Origin: an uncultured Tenacibaculum sp.
GTDB lineage: Bacteria; Bacteroidota; Bacteroidia; Flavobacteriales; Flavobacteriaceae
Assembly (NCBI RefSeq): GCF_947502995.1
Contig: NZ_CANNBW010000005.1
Coordinates: 1 to 64,000 of the forward strand
Direction of reading: 5' to 3'
Length of the DNA stretch: 64,000 nt
The position numbers were made by a program, and so were the translations under genes. The notes under the pieces were generated by a model. The model was not told where the DNA came from, did not search any database, and saw only the letters and a list, made by a program, of their open reading frames with translations. Each line of letters begins with the position of its first letter. Position 1 is the stretch's first letter. Below, piece after piece: positions 29,533 through 37,304 of this stretch.

Positions 29533-29750
29533 AAATCAAAAACAGAAGTTCGCTTAGTGTATATTTTATCTTTTAGTTTTAAAATGAAAGCTAAAATTAA
29601 ATATAATCCAAAAGATAATCCTACGGTTACAAATGAAAAGTAAATAAAAAACAAACGCACATTTACCACTCGCATTCCTAGTCTGTCTCCTAATCTAGAA
29701 GACACATCAAAACCATTTCGTTCAAAAAAATGTCGTATTGAATCAACCAT
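29529..29750 (-). CDS. PspC-like small membrane protein
   Basis: 73 residues: a short amphipathic N-terminus (DSIRHFFERNGFDVSSRLGDR), then RVVNVRLFFIYFSFVTVGLSFGLYLILAFILKLKDK resembling the PspC domain with one or two membrane helices. PspC domains accompany envelope stress proteins, but here the partner is the downstream potassium channel gene, overlapped by four bases. Divergent from uvrA. Function unknown. Confidence 0.7.
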   Translation of the reverse strand: MVDSIRHFFERNGFDVSSRLGDRLGMRVVNVRLFFIYFSFVTVGLSFGLYLILAFILKLKDKIYTKRTSVFDL

Positions 29751-29817
29751 TACATTTATAATTTAACGCAAGATACATCGAATTTTATTTGTTATCAATA
29801 TCAATTTAAAAATCAGA

Positions 29818-32676
29818 ATGTATTCAGTAAATTTGCTCTTTGTCAAATATATTACTTTGAAAGAACAAGAATTCATTGAAGTTTACGGAGCCAGAGCTCA
29901 TAACTTAAAGAATATAGATATTAAAATTCCTCGTGAAAAACTCGTAGTAATCACTGGTTTAAGCGGTAGTGGAAAATCTTCATTAGCTTTTGATACCATT
30001 TATGCTGAAGGACAACGAAGATACATTGAAACATTTTCTGCCTATGCACGACAATTCTTAGGCGGATTAGAACGACCTGATGTTGATAAAATTGATGGCT
30101 TATCTCCTGTAATTTCCATAGAACAAAAGACCACAAATAAAAGTCCGCGTTCTACCGTTGGAACAATTACAGAAATTTATGATTTCTTACGTCTTTTATT
30201 CTCGAGAGCTTCAGACGCATACTCTTATAATACAGGAGAAAAAATGGTTAGTTATTCTGATGATCAAATCAAGGAATTAATTCTAAAAGATTTTGAGAAT
30301 AAACGAATTGCTGTTCTTGCTCCCTTGATTAAATCTAGAAAAGGACATTATCGTGAATTGTTTGAACAAATATCTAAACAAGGTTTTGTTAGAGTTCGTG
30401 TTGATGGAGAAATCAGAGAAATAGAAAAAGGCATGAAACTCGATCGTTATAAAACTCACGATATAGAAGTAGTTATAGATCGACTTGTTGTTAATAATGA
30501 AGCTGAAAAAAGATTAGAAGAAACCATTAAAACTGCTCTATATACAGGAAATAATATTTTAATGGTTATTGATGTTGATAATGTAAAACCAAGATATTTT
30601 AGTAGAGAGTTGATGTGTCCTACTACTGGAATTGCATACCCAAATCCAGAACCAAATACTTTTTCTTTTAACTCCCCAAAAGGAGCTTGTAAAAAATGTA
30701 ACGGACTTGGTATTAACAACGAAGTTAATCTTAAAAAAGTAATACCTGACGATTCTATTTCCATTAAAAATGGAGGAATTGTTCCATTAGGTGAACAAAA
30801 AAACAGTTGGATTTTTAAACAACTTCAGAATATTGCAGAACGCTACAAGTTTAAACTTACAGACCCTATTCATAAAATTCCAGAAGAAGCATTAGATGTA
30901 ATTTTAAATGGAGGAAAAGAGAGTTTTAAAATCCAATCTAAAACAGCTGGAGTTACACGTAGTTACGATATCGACTTTGAAGGAATTATTTCATTCATTA
31001 CAAATCAATATAAAAATTCCGACAGTTCATCTATCAAAAGATGGGCGAAAGGGTTTATGGATGAAGTAAAATGTACAAGTTGTGAAGGAAAACGATTAAA
31101 AAAAGAAGCTTTAAACTTTAAAATCACAGATAAAAACATCAGTGATTTAGCACAAATGGATGTTAGCGAGTTAGCTAATTGGTTTGCTAATATTGAAGAA
31201 AAATTAAGTGCTAAGCAATTAAAAATCGCTTCAGAGATTTTAAAAGAAATTCGTACTCGAATTCAGTTTTTATTAGATGTTGGTTTAGATTATTTAACCT
31301 TAGATCGAACTTCAAAATCTTTATCTGGTGGTGAAGCGCAACGTATTCGTTTAGCAACTCAAATCGGATCTCAACTAGTAGGCGTACTTTATATTTTAGA
31401 TGAACCAAGTATTGGTTTACACCAACGTGATAATCAGAAGTTAATTGATTCTTTAATAAAACTTAGAGATGTTGGTAACTCTGTTTTAGTTGTAGAACAT
31501 GATGAAGACATGATAAAACATGCTGATTATGTTTTAGATATTGGCCCAGGTGCAGGTAGACATGGTGGAGAAATTGTAAGTAAAGGATCTTTTGAAGATT
31601 TAACCAAACAACAAACACTAACTGCAGATTATATAGCAAAGCGAAAAGCTATTGAAGTTCCTAAACAACGTAGAAAAGGGAATGGAAAAAAGATAAAATT
31701 AACAGGTGCTTCTGGAAACAACTTAAAAAATGTTTCTGTAGAATTTCCTTTAGGAAAAATGATTTGTGTTACTGGAGTTTCAGGAAGTGGAAAATCTACT
31801 TTAATTAACGAAACCCTTTATCCTATTTTAAATGCACACATATATAGAGGTGTAAAAAAACCGATGCCTTACAAAAGCATTAAAGGATTAGAACATGTAG
31901 ATAAAGTAATTGATATTGATCAATCTCCAATTGGTAGAACGCCACGTTCAAACCCTGCAACTTACACAGGAGTATTTAGTGAAATTCGTAGTTTATTTGC
32001 TAAAACACCAGAGGCTTCAATTCGTGGTTATAAACCAGGACGTTTTAGTTTTAATGTAAAAGGTGGAAGATGTGAAACTTGCCAAGGAGGTGGTTTACGC
32101 GTAATTGAAATGAACTTTTTACCCGATGTTCATGTAGAATGTGAAACTTGTCAAGGAAAACGTTTCAATAGAGAAACTTTAGAAATTCGTTATAAAGGAA
32201 AATCAATTTCCGATGTATTAGAAATGACGATCAATGAAGCGGTTGCTTTTTTCGAACACATTCCTAAAATTTACAGAAAGTTAAAAACCATTCAAGATGT
32301 TGGTCTTGGTTATATAACACTCGGACAACAATCCACTACTTTATCTGGTGGAGAAGCTCAACGTATTAAACTAGCTTCCGAACTTTCTAAACGAGATACA
32401 GGAAACACCTTTTATATTTTAGATGAGCCCACTACTGGTTTACATTTTGAAGACATTCGTGTTTTAATGGAAGTTTTAAATAAACTTGTAGAAAAAGGAA
32501 ATACCGTTTTAATTATTGAACATAATTTAGATGTTATAAAATTAGCCGATCATATTATAGATGTCGGTATGGAAGGTGGAAAAGGTGGCGGACAAATTCT
32601 TGTTACCGGAACTCCTGAAAAAGTAGTAAAACACAAAGAAAGTTACACTGCTAAATTTTTAAAGAAAGAGTTATAA
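29818..32676 (+). CDS. uvrA: UvrABC system protein A
   Basis: Up to 952 residues. Two ABC ATPase modules: first Walker A GLSGSGKSS, signature LSGGEAQRIRLA and Walker B ILDEPSIGLH; second GVSGSGKST, LSGGEAQRIKLA, ILDEPTTGLH. Zinc-binding pairs CKKCNG...CTSCEG and CETCQGGG...CETCQGKR are present. It recognises bulky DNA lesions and loads UvrB. The first about 15 residues (MYSVNLLFVKYIT) have no counterpart in other UvrA proteins and overlap a TAAATTTG box, so a TTG at 29857 is a possible alternative start. Followed by a strong terminator; uvrB is not in the window. Confidence 0.97.
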   Translation: MYSVNLLFVKYITLKEQEFIEVYGARAHNLKNIDIKIPREKLVVITGLSGSGKSSLAFDTIYAEGQRRYIETFSAYARQFLGGLERPDVDKIDGLSPVISIEQKTTNKSPRSTVGTITEIYDFLRLLFSRASDAYSYNTGEKMVSYSDDQIKELILKDFENKRIAVLAPLIKSRKGHYRELFEQISKQGFVRVRVDGEIREIEKGMKLDRYKTHDIEVVIDRLVVNNEAEKRLEETIKTALYTGNNILMVIDVDNVKPRYFSRELMCPTTGIAYPNPEPNTFSFNSPKGACKKCNGLGINNEVNLKKVIPDDSISIKNGGIVPLGEQKNSWIFKQLQNIAERYKFKLTDPIHKIPEEALDVILNGGKESFKIQSKTAGVTRSYDIDFEGIISFITNQYKNSDSSSIKRWAKGFMDEVKCTSCEGKRLKKEALNFKITDKNISDLAQMDVSELANWFANIEEKLSAKQLKIASEILKEIRTRIQFLLDVGLDYLTLDRTSKSLSGGEAQRIRLATQIGSQLVGVLYILDEPSIGLHQRDNQKLIDSLIKLRDVGNSVLVVEHDEDMIKHADYVLDIGPGAGRHGGEIVSKGSFEDLTKQQTLTADYIAKRKAIEVPKQRRKGNGKKIKLTGASGNNLKNVSVEFPLGKMICVTGVSGSGKSTLINETLYPILNAHIYRGVKKPMPYKSIKGLEHVDKVIDIDQSPIGRTPRSNPATYTGVFSEIRSLFAKTPEASIRGYKPGRFSFNVKGGRCETCQGGGLRVIEMNFLPDVHVECETCQGKRFNRETLEIRYKGKSISDVLEMTINEAVAFFEHIPKIYRKLKTIQDVGLGYITLGQQSTTLSGGEAQRIKLASELSKRDTGNTFYILDEPTTGLHFEDIRVLMEVLNKLVEKGNTVLIIEHNLDVIKLADHIIDVGMEGGKGGGQILVTGTPEKVVKHKESYTAKFLKKEL

Positions 32677-32710
32677 CTCTAGAAATAAAGCACATCGAAA
32701 AAAATAAAAA

Positions 32711-32745
32711 AACCACTAATGAAAACAATATCATTAGTGGTTTTT
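32711..32745 (+). terminator. Terminator after uvrA
   Basis: AACCACTAATGA / TCATTAGTGGTT 12-bp stem, eight-base loop, followed by TTTTT. Confidence 0.9.
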
Positions 32746-32857
32746 ATCGTTATATTTACGTCATATGAAAAAGTAAAAAATTGTAGTTGCTATCCAATCT
32801 TTTATTTTAACAACATTGTATCAAACGAGATAATTTTAACGAATATCTCTCATAATA

Positions 32858-32868
32858 TTTTTCGCGAA
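32858..32868. promoter_or_regulatory. DNA dyad upstream of peptide gene 1
   Basis: TTTTTCGCGAA with a perfect TTCGCGAA core centred 7.5 bases before the leader pseudoknot. The same dyad recurs upstream of seven other peptide genes here (33465, 34488, 46683, 47585, 49088, 49929; variant at 33945). Confidence 0.55.
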
Positions 32869-32871
32869 GAA

Positions 32872-32906
32872 AGACACAAACCTTGAGTGTCTATAAATGT
32901 TCAAGG
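32872..32906 (+). promoter_or_regulatory. Leader pseudoknot element 1
   Basis: Stem 1 AGACAC/GTGTCT, loop AAA, stem 2 CCTTGA/TCAAGG, loop 3 ATAAATGT; 28 bases before the start codon of the peptide gene. The CCTTGA lies in the hairpin loop of stem 1, so both stems together make an H-type pseudoknot. Confidence 0.75.
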
Positions 32907-32934
32907 ATTTAATCAATTTTAAATCTTAATTATT

Positions 32935-33135
32935 ATGAAAAAATCAATCTTAAATCTAGGTAAAACTTTAAGCAAAAACCAACAAAAAACTATTAACGGA
33001 GGTAACACTTGCGCTTCTTACCCTATTTGTTATGGAATAACTAGTTTAGGATCGCCTCAATGTGCTCCTTGTGAAGAATACAAAAACTTACCTTTACACT
33101 GCCAAAATCAGGTATTCACAACTTGTCCTTTTTAA
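32935..33135 (+). CDS. Double-glycine leader peptide 1, six-cysteine core
   Basis: 66 residues. The leader MKKSILNLGKTLSKNQQ...INGG ends after residue 23; the 43-residue core has six cysteines spaced C-x5-C-x10-C-x2-C-x9-C-x7-C. GG leaders of this type are cleaved by C39 peptidase ABC exporters during secretion of bacteriocins and peptide signals; no such exporter is encoded here. The start is fixed by the leader conserved in fifteen genes. First gene of the array, downstream of uvrA, with its own dyad and leader pseudoknot. Activity of the core is unknown; bacteriocin is only one possibility. Confidence 0.85.
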   Translation: MKKSILNLGKTLSKNQQKTINGGNTCASYPICYGITSLGSPQCAPCEEYKNLPLHCQNQVFTTCPF

Positions 33136-33402
33136 CACTCTATATAGTATAGAAACTATGTAATTAATTATTAATTCATATTATTTTTTCTTTTTAGTCT
33201 TTCCACAAGCTAAGTTTTAAAACAAACTCATTAATTATTCATAAAGATTGAATTTTATATGGAGTTTAGCCTAATTGATAGTAGATAATATAAAACTGAT
33301 GATTTTTTATTACTAAAATGTTTCTTAATACATATGTTAAATAAAGTAATTTTTTAATTACATCAACCTTAGAAATATTATAAAAATATTTTTCGCGAAG
33401 AA
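33136..33402. other. Spacer between peptide genes 1 and 2
   Basis: AT-rich, no gene seen. No clear terminator follows peptide gene 1. The right end carries the TTCGCGAA dyad (33392-33399) that precedes the next pseudoknot. Confidence 0.5.
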
Positions 33403-33437
33403 AGACACAAACCTTGAGTGTCTATAAATGTTCAAGG
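33403..33437 (+). promoter_or_regulatory. Leader pseudoknot element 2
   Basis: Same sequence as element 1: AGACAC/GTGTCT and CCTTGA/TCAAGG; 27 bases before the start codon. Confidence 0.75.
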
Positions 33438-33464
33438 ATTTGATCATTTTAAATCTTAATTATT

Positions 33465-33680
33465 ATGAAAAAATCAATCTTAAATCTAGGTAAAACTTTA
33501 AATAAAACTAAACAACAAGAAATTTTTGGAGGAGTTTCTCCTACTCCAGAACTAATTGGATGCGACTGTATAGAAGTTCCAGACCCAACTAGTTTAATTG
33601 GTGTAAGGTATGTTTTTGTAAACTTTCCATGTGATATAAATGCAGCTCCTTTGCGTTGCTTTGGAATTCTTGCAGAATAA
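33465..33680 (+). CDS. Double-glycine leader peptide 2
   Basis: 71 residues; leader MKKSILNLGKTLNKTKQQ...IFGG, with Phe in place of Asn before GG. The core has four cysteines (CDC and C-x8-C) and is otherwise unlike the others, with several prolines. Own dyad, pseudoknot and terminator, so a single-gene unit. Function unknown; export through a C39 ABC transporter encoded elsewhere is inferred from the leader. Confidence 0.83.
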   Translation: MKKSILNLGKTLNKTKQQEIFGGVSPTPELIGCDCIEVPDPTSLIGVRYVFVNFPCDINAAPLRCFGILAE

Positions 33681-33706
33681 AATTAAATAAATAAAACCTA
33701 CTATAA

Positions 33707-33743
33707 ACCTTGAATATTTGATAAATATTCAAGGTTTTCTTTT
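33707..33743 (+). terminator. Terminator after peptide gene 2
   Basis: ACCTTGAATATTT / AAATATTCAAGGT 13-bp stem, tiny loop, then TTTTCTTTTT. Confidence 0.85.
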
Positions 33744-33863
33744 TACGATTATCATTAATTAAAAAATAAGCCGCTTTGTGTTTTAAGTTTTTTTTAACAT
33801 TTAAAATAATTTCGAAGCATTTTTCAATTTATATATTTGATAAAGAAATTGCAATTCCATATG

Positions 33864-33877
33864 ATTTTAGCTAAAAT
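33864..33877. promoter_or_regulatory. DNA dyad upstream of peptide gene 3 (AGCT variant)
   Basis: ATTTTAGCTAAAAT is a perfect 14-bp palindrome centred about 10 bases before the pseudoknot; the centre is TAGCTA in place of TCGCGA, so symmetry is kept although sequence changed. Confidence 0.5.
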
Positions 33878-33880
33878 TTT

Positions 33881-33914
33881 AAGACTTACACTTGAGAGTC
33901 TTTAAATGTTCAAG
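33881..33914 (+). promoter_or_regulatory. Leader pseudoknot element 3 (covarying stem 1)
   Basis: Stem 1 is AAGACT/AGTCTT, different from the other copies on both sides yet fully paired; stem 2 is CTTGA/TCAAG. Supports base pairing rather than conserved sequence. Confidence 0.7.
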
Positions 33915-33944
33915 CTTTTACAAAAAGAAAAAACACTAATTATT

Positions 33945-34217
33945 ATGAAAAAATCAATTTTAAACTTAGGTAGGGCTTTAAACAAAGCAGATCAAATCAG
34001 AGTCAAAGGTGGAGATGATGAAATAATTTCTGCAGGTCCTTCTTCTAAATGTCATTACTCTTCTTTAAAAAAATGTACTGAAGGCTCAAATGCAGGGTGT
34101 AATCCTGGTGAAGTTTGTGTTGCAGATTCTAAAAGAATTGAAATATCTGTTAAAGATGGGAATTTTAAAGATTTTGGATTTGGACACATACATAAATTCA
34201 TATGTGTATGCCAATAA
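33945..34217 (+). CDS. Double-glycine leader peptide 3
   Basis: 90 residues from the ATG at 33945; the frame is open further upstream but the leader MKKSILNLGRALNKADQ...VKGG defines the start. The 67-residue core is the longest of the set, with six cysteines (C-x7-C-x7-C-x5-C and a terminal CVC). Single-gene unit with own dyad, pseudoknot and terminator. Function unknown. Confidence 0.83.
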   Translation: MKKSILNLGRALNKADQIRVKGGDDEIISAGPSSKCHYSSLKKCTEGSNAGCNPGEVCVADSKRIEISVKDGNFKDFGFGHIHKFICVCQ

Positions 34218-34264
34218 TATTTAATCAAATACTAGAAAAGTAGTAAAATAAAAATTTAAAAAAG

Positions 34265-34294
34265 AGAGCTGTTATTTTTAACAGCTCTTTTTTT
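34265..34294 (+). terminator. Terminator after peptide gene 3
   Basis: AGAGCTGTT / AACAGCTCT stem followed by T7. Confidence 0.9.
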
Positions 34295-34426
34295 ATTAAA
34301 ATTTATTCTTATATTCACAGTGAATATTTTCATTTACAAATTGCTTGAATCTAATAGCTATGAATTTAGTTTCAAATTACATCTTAAAGATTGCTGAATT
34401 AAAATAAAAATATTTATCGCGAAAAT

Positions 34427-34461
34427 AGACATGAACCTTGAGTGTCTTAAAATGTTCGAGG
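34427..34461 (+). promoter_or_regulatory. Leader pseudoknot element 4
   Basis: AGACAT/GTGTCT (one U-G) and CCTTGA/TCGAGG (one U-G), loop 1 GAA, loop 3 TAAAATGT; 26 bases before the start. A TATCGCGAAA half-conserved dyad precedes it. Confidence 0.72.
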
Positions 34462-34487
34462 ATTTAATTATTTTTAATTTTAATATT

Positions 34488-34670
34488 ATGAAAAAATCAA
34501 TTTTAAATCTAGGTAAAGCTTTAAACAAAGTAGAACAAAAAACTATTAACGGTGGTTTCGGACCAATTAGATATTGTAGAAACATTGGAAGTTTATGTGA
34601 CCCAATGCATATTTGTGAATTTAGAGGACCTGGTCTTCTTGGTGTATGTGTTAGTGTAGACTTACAATAA
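34488..34670 (+). CDS. Double-glycine leader peptide 4
   Basis: 60 residues from the ATG at 34488 (an upstream in-frame ATG at 34431 lies inside the pseudoknot and is not used on this reading). Leader MKKSILNLGKALNKVEQ...INGG; core of 37 residues with C-x6-C-x5-C-x10-C and Gly/Pro-rich FRGPGLLG. Own dyad, pseudoknot and terminator. Confidence 0.83.
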   Translation: MKKSILNLGKALNKVEQKTINGGFGPIRYCRNIGSLCDPMHICEFRGPGLLGVCVSVDLQ

Positions 34671-34689
34671 ACATTATATTAATAATACT

Positions 34690-34721
34690 AGAGCCAAAAT
34701 GTTATCATTTTGGCTCTTTTT
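34690..34721 (+). terminator. Terminator after peptide gene 4
   Basis: AGAGCCAAAAT / ATTTTGGCTCT stem followed by TTTTT. Confidence 0.9.
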
Positions 34722-34903
34722 ATTTTTAAATCGTCTAACCTTTATTTACTTGTTTTAAAATATTATTTTAACATTAAAACAATATTCTAAAAGTAAAAAT
34801 GAACTTACATTTACTTTCGTATTGCTATTCATAAAAATTTGCTAGAAAACTTCCTTTTTAGGGACTTCTTTCTTTTTAAAAACATTCTATATAAATAATT
34901 AAA

Positions 34904-34938
34904 AGACACAAATCTTGCGTGTCTATAAAAATTGCAAG
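34904..34938 (+). promoter_or_regulatory. Leader pseudoknot element 5 (covarying stem 2)
   Basis: AGACAC/GTGTCT and CTTGC/GCAAG: the A-U pair of stem 2 in other copies is replaced by C-G on both strands. 30 bases before the start codon. No TTCGCGAA dyad is visible upstream. Confidence 0.72.
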
Positions 34939-34968
34939 TTGAAAATTAATCTTAAATTATAATCAATC

Positions 34969-35220
34969 ATGAAAAAAACAATTTTAGACTTAGGAAAGGT
35001 TTTGAAAAGAGCTGATCAAAAATTAATTAAAGGAGGAAACACTCCTATTGGACCTCAGGGACCTATCGGACCTACTGGACCACAACCAATTGATAATAAT
35101 TGTGGTGAACATATATGTTATGCGCCATCATCTAGTTTCTGCGGTACTTGTGCTGAATTCGCAATGCTTTCTGATGCATGTAAATTATCTGTTATTTCCC
35201 ATATTGATTGCGCTATTTAA
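34969..35220 (+). CDS. Double-glycine leader peptide 5, collagen-like stretch plus six cysteines
   Basis: 83 residues. The leader is the most divergent (MKKTILDLGKVLKRADQ...IKGG). The core begins with a collagen-like GPQGPIGPTGPQ run, then six cysteines C-x4-C-x7-C-x2-C-x9-C-x9-C, a spacing very close to peptide 1, so these two are probably homologous cores. Followed by a bidirectional terminator facing the anti-sigma gene. Function unknown. Confidence 0.82.
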   Translation: MKKTILDLGKVLKRADQKLIKGGNTPIGPQGPIGPTGPQPIDNNCGEHICYAPSSSFCGTCAEFAMLSDACKLSVISHIDCAI

Positions 35221-35380
35221 GACAATAAAAAATTGAAAGTAAAAAAATTGTTAAGCTTAAAATACTATTTCATGGTTTTTAAAGTTATCAATAAAAGAAA
35301 AATTAGATTGCAATTAACGACCAGCTCAATAAAAAGCTGAAATGCAATTTAATATTACTTTCAAAGGAGATACTATAAAT

Positions 35381-35411
35381 AAAAAAGGAGAGTTTAAAAC
35401 TCTCCTTTTTT
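35381..35411. terminator. Bidirectional terminator between peptide gene 5 and the anti-sigma gene
   Basis: GGAGAGTTT / AAACTCTCC stem with A6 on the left and T8 on the right, so it can terminate transcripts from both sides. Confidence 0.85.
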
Positions 35412-36197
35412 TTACATTTTATCTAAAATTTCTTCGGCTTCTTTTGCTTTATATAATTTCTCTTTCGTTATTTTCTTGAATACTTTCTTAGCTTCTTTTT
35501 TATTATTAGATTTTAAATATAACAAACCTAAATACCATTGTCCTTTTTCCGCATCTATTAAATCACTATTAATTAATGTTTTTAAAGTGCTTTTGGCTTC
35601 ATCGAACTTTTTCAATTCGATTTCAGAAAGTGCTTTATAAATAAAAACAGCACTCTTTTTATTTTCTTCTAGTTCAATAGAAAAAATTGCTAGAGCATCT
35701 TCATATCGTTTCGCTTTAAACAACTTCTCTGCATCAACTAATTTTGAGTTCTCAGTTCCACTTCTAGTAACAAATGATGGTAATTTTTCTAGTTGAATAT
35801 GATTAGCATATAAAGTTTCTGCATCTACGGTTTCTTTAAGAAAGATATTTGATGCTAAAATGAAAATAATTGCAGCAGCAAAACCAGAAACTAATGCTAT
35901 AACTTTACTTCTATTATTTGTCGTTTTCGTTTTAGCAGCTCCTTTAATTGCTTCTCGAATCGCTTTTACTTCTGCACTATTATATAATTCTTCGTACTCT
36001 TTAACTTCAGCATCATCGACATTATCAATAAAACTCCAACTTTCTTCATTTAAAGATTCGAACAATTGTTTTTCTAGAAGATAATGCTCTTTAAAATTGA
36101 GATCGTCTTCTAAACGTTTTAAGAAACTCAACTTTTCTTCTTCTGAAAGTTCATTTCTTAAAAAACGTTCTATTAGTATATCGTCTTCTAAATTCAT
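35412..36197 (-). CDS. Membrane TPR protein, probable anti-sigma factor
   Basis: 261 residues. Cytoplasmic N-terminal region about 1-100 (DILIERFLRNELSEEEKLSF resembles the start of zinc-less anti-sigma domains), one membrane helix about 104-121 (ALVSGFAAAIIFILASNIFL), then a periplasmic TPR region (AEKLFKAKRYEDALAIFSIEL, KGQWYLGLLYLKSNNKKEA). It overlaps the sigma factor gene by four bases and is translated after it. This pairing and topology suggest it holds the sigma factor at the membrane and senses a periplasmic partner through the TPR, possibly the TPR-CHAT proteins encoded divergently; the last step is inference. Confidence 0.75.
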   Translation of the reverse strand: MNLEDDILIERFLRNELSEEEKLSFLKRLEDDLNFKEHYLLEKQLFESLNEESWSFIDNVDDAEVKEYEELYNSAEVKAIREAIKGAAKTKTTNNRSKVIALVSGFAAAIIFILASNIFLKETVDAETLYANHIQLEKLPSFVTRSGTENSKLVDAEKLFKAKRYEDALAIFSIELEENKKSAVFIYKALSEIELKKFDEAKSTLKTLINSDLIDAEKGQWYLGLLYLKSNNKKEAKKVFKKITKEKLYKAKEAEEILDKM

Positions 36198-36754
36198 AAT
36201 TCTTGTAACGTGAGATATCTTTTATCTCCTTTAATTAGGTCGGTTAATTTCTTTTTGCACTTAAATACTCGTTGTCTTACTACTGTTTCAGAATTGTATT
36301 CTGTACTTTCAACAATCTCTGCATATGGTACTTTAGCAAAGAAAAGTGATAGTATTTTCTTACAATTATCTGAAATTAGATTTAGTTTTTCTAAAAACAA
36401 CTCGTGTCGTTTTTGTTCCACTAAAGCACTTGCATTTTCTTTAGCTTCACTTACCAGTTCAATAACCTCCTTATTTGTTACCCTATTTTTTTTACTATTT
36501 AATTCTCTACGCCATAAATTTTTACAAACAGTAAACAAATAAGCATCGAAACTACTATTAATTTCTATACCTTCTTTTTTATGACGAACTGCGATTTGTA
36601 ACAACGCTTTTTGGAAAACATCTTCAGCATCTTCTACTCCTCCTCTATTTTGAAGTATAAATCGTTTTACTTGGGTAAAGTTAGTACTATAAATTTTTGA
36701 GATAATTCTTGAATTTCCTTCAACTAGCGCATTTAAATATAAACTACTATCCAT
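36194..36754 (-). CDS. ECF-type RNA polymerase sigma factor
   Basis: 186 residues from the MDSSLYLNAL start at 36754; an in-frame ATG at 36808 would add 18 residues overlapping the divergent promoter. Region 2 is seen in VEDAEDVFQKALLQIAVRH and FDAYLFTVCKNLWRRELN, region 4 in NCKKILSLFFAKVPYAEIVE ... SETVVRQRVFKCKKKL. Region 1 and 3 are absent as in ECF factors. Encoded divergently from the first small exported protein and CHAT operon, so it is the best candidate to transcribe them. Confidence 0.88.
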   Translation of the reverse strand: MDSSLYLNALVEGNSRIISKIYSTNFTQVKRFILQNRGGVEDAEDVFQKALLQIAVRHKKEGIEINSSFDAYLFTVCKNLWRRELNSKKNRVTNKEVIELVSEAKENASALVEQKRHELFLEKLNLISDNCKKILSLFFAKVPYAEIVESTEYNSETVVRQRVFKCKKKLTDLIKGDKRYLTLQEL

Positions 36755-36776
36755 TTTTACAATCTGATACGCAAAA

Positions 36777-36869
36777 ATAAAATTTTTATACTTTTGCGCG
36801 GGTAACATTTTAAAGTTTTATAAACAAGGGGACAACGAATATATATAAAAACAAAATATTATGAAATTA
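36777..36869 (+). repeat. Promoter-region repeat, copy 1 (upstream of CHAT operon 1)
   Basis: About 90 bases, from ATAAAATTTTTATAC through the start codon context ATGAAATTA, that recur at 42743-42831. Both copies end at the start codon of a small exported protein gene followed by a CHAT gene. Confidence 0.8.
36801..36832 (+). promoter_or_regulatory. Candidate ECF sigma promoter of CHAT operon 1
   Basis: GGGTAACATTTT followed after a fixed distance by AACAAGGGG; the same two blocks with identical spacing occur at 42766-42798. Two-block architecture and position next to the sigma gene suggest its own promoter. An overlapping TACTTTTG (36790-36797) matches the housekeeping -7 box but has no -33 TTG. 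Confidence 0.5.
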
Positions 36870-37265
36870 TTACAATTAGTTAATCGAACAATTTTAGCTT
36901 TATTAGTGTTTGCTTGTTTTAGTTTTACTCAAACAAATTTTAATAAAACTTCAAATAAAAATAATTATTCATCAAATAATACTACTCTACAAATCAAGTA
37001 TTATAATATGCATATTTATCCTAATTCGCATGCTAATTCTGAAGAAATAAGAGAATGTCTAAGTGAAAAATTTATTTTTATTAGTTTATTAAATAGCACT
37101 AATACGATAGGAGAAATTTGGAAAGTTAGGTATAAACATCACACTACAACAGGTGTATCATCTAACGATCCAGAAGAGGCAGAAATACCTTGTCATTTTC
37201 CTTATCACTTGACTCCTTATACCGATCCCGATTTTGGCACTCCTACTTTGAGATTTATTAAATAA
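36861..37265 (+). CDS. Small exported protein of unknown function
   Basis: 134 residues with a signal peptide (residues about 1-24, RTILALLVFACFSFTQ) and a Ser/Asn-rich linker, then a small domain with two cysteines (EECL region at about residue 69 and IPCHFPYH near 113). No family recognised. It is the first gene behind the duplicated promoter and is 39 bases before CHAT gene 1, so likely co-transcribed. The second CHAT unit begins in the same way with a small lipoprotein, suggesting that such proteins are partners or substrates of the CHAT proteins. Confidence 0.75.
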   Translation: MKLLQLVNRTILALLVFACFSFTQTNFNKTSNKNNYSSNNTTLQIKYYNMHIYPNSHANSEEIRECLSEKFIFISLLNSTNTIGEIWKVRYKHHTTTGVSSNDPEEAEIPCHFPYHLTPYTDPDFGTPTLRFIK

Positions 37266-37304
37266 AAATATAATCACCACAAATAACTAAAAATAAAAAC
37301 CAGG

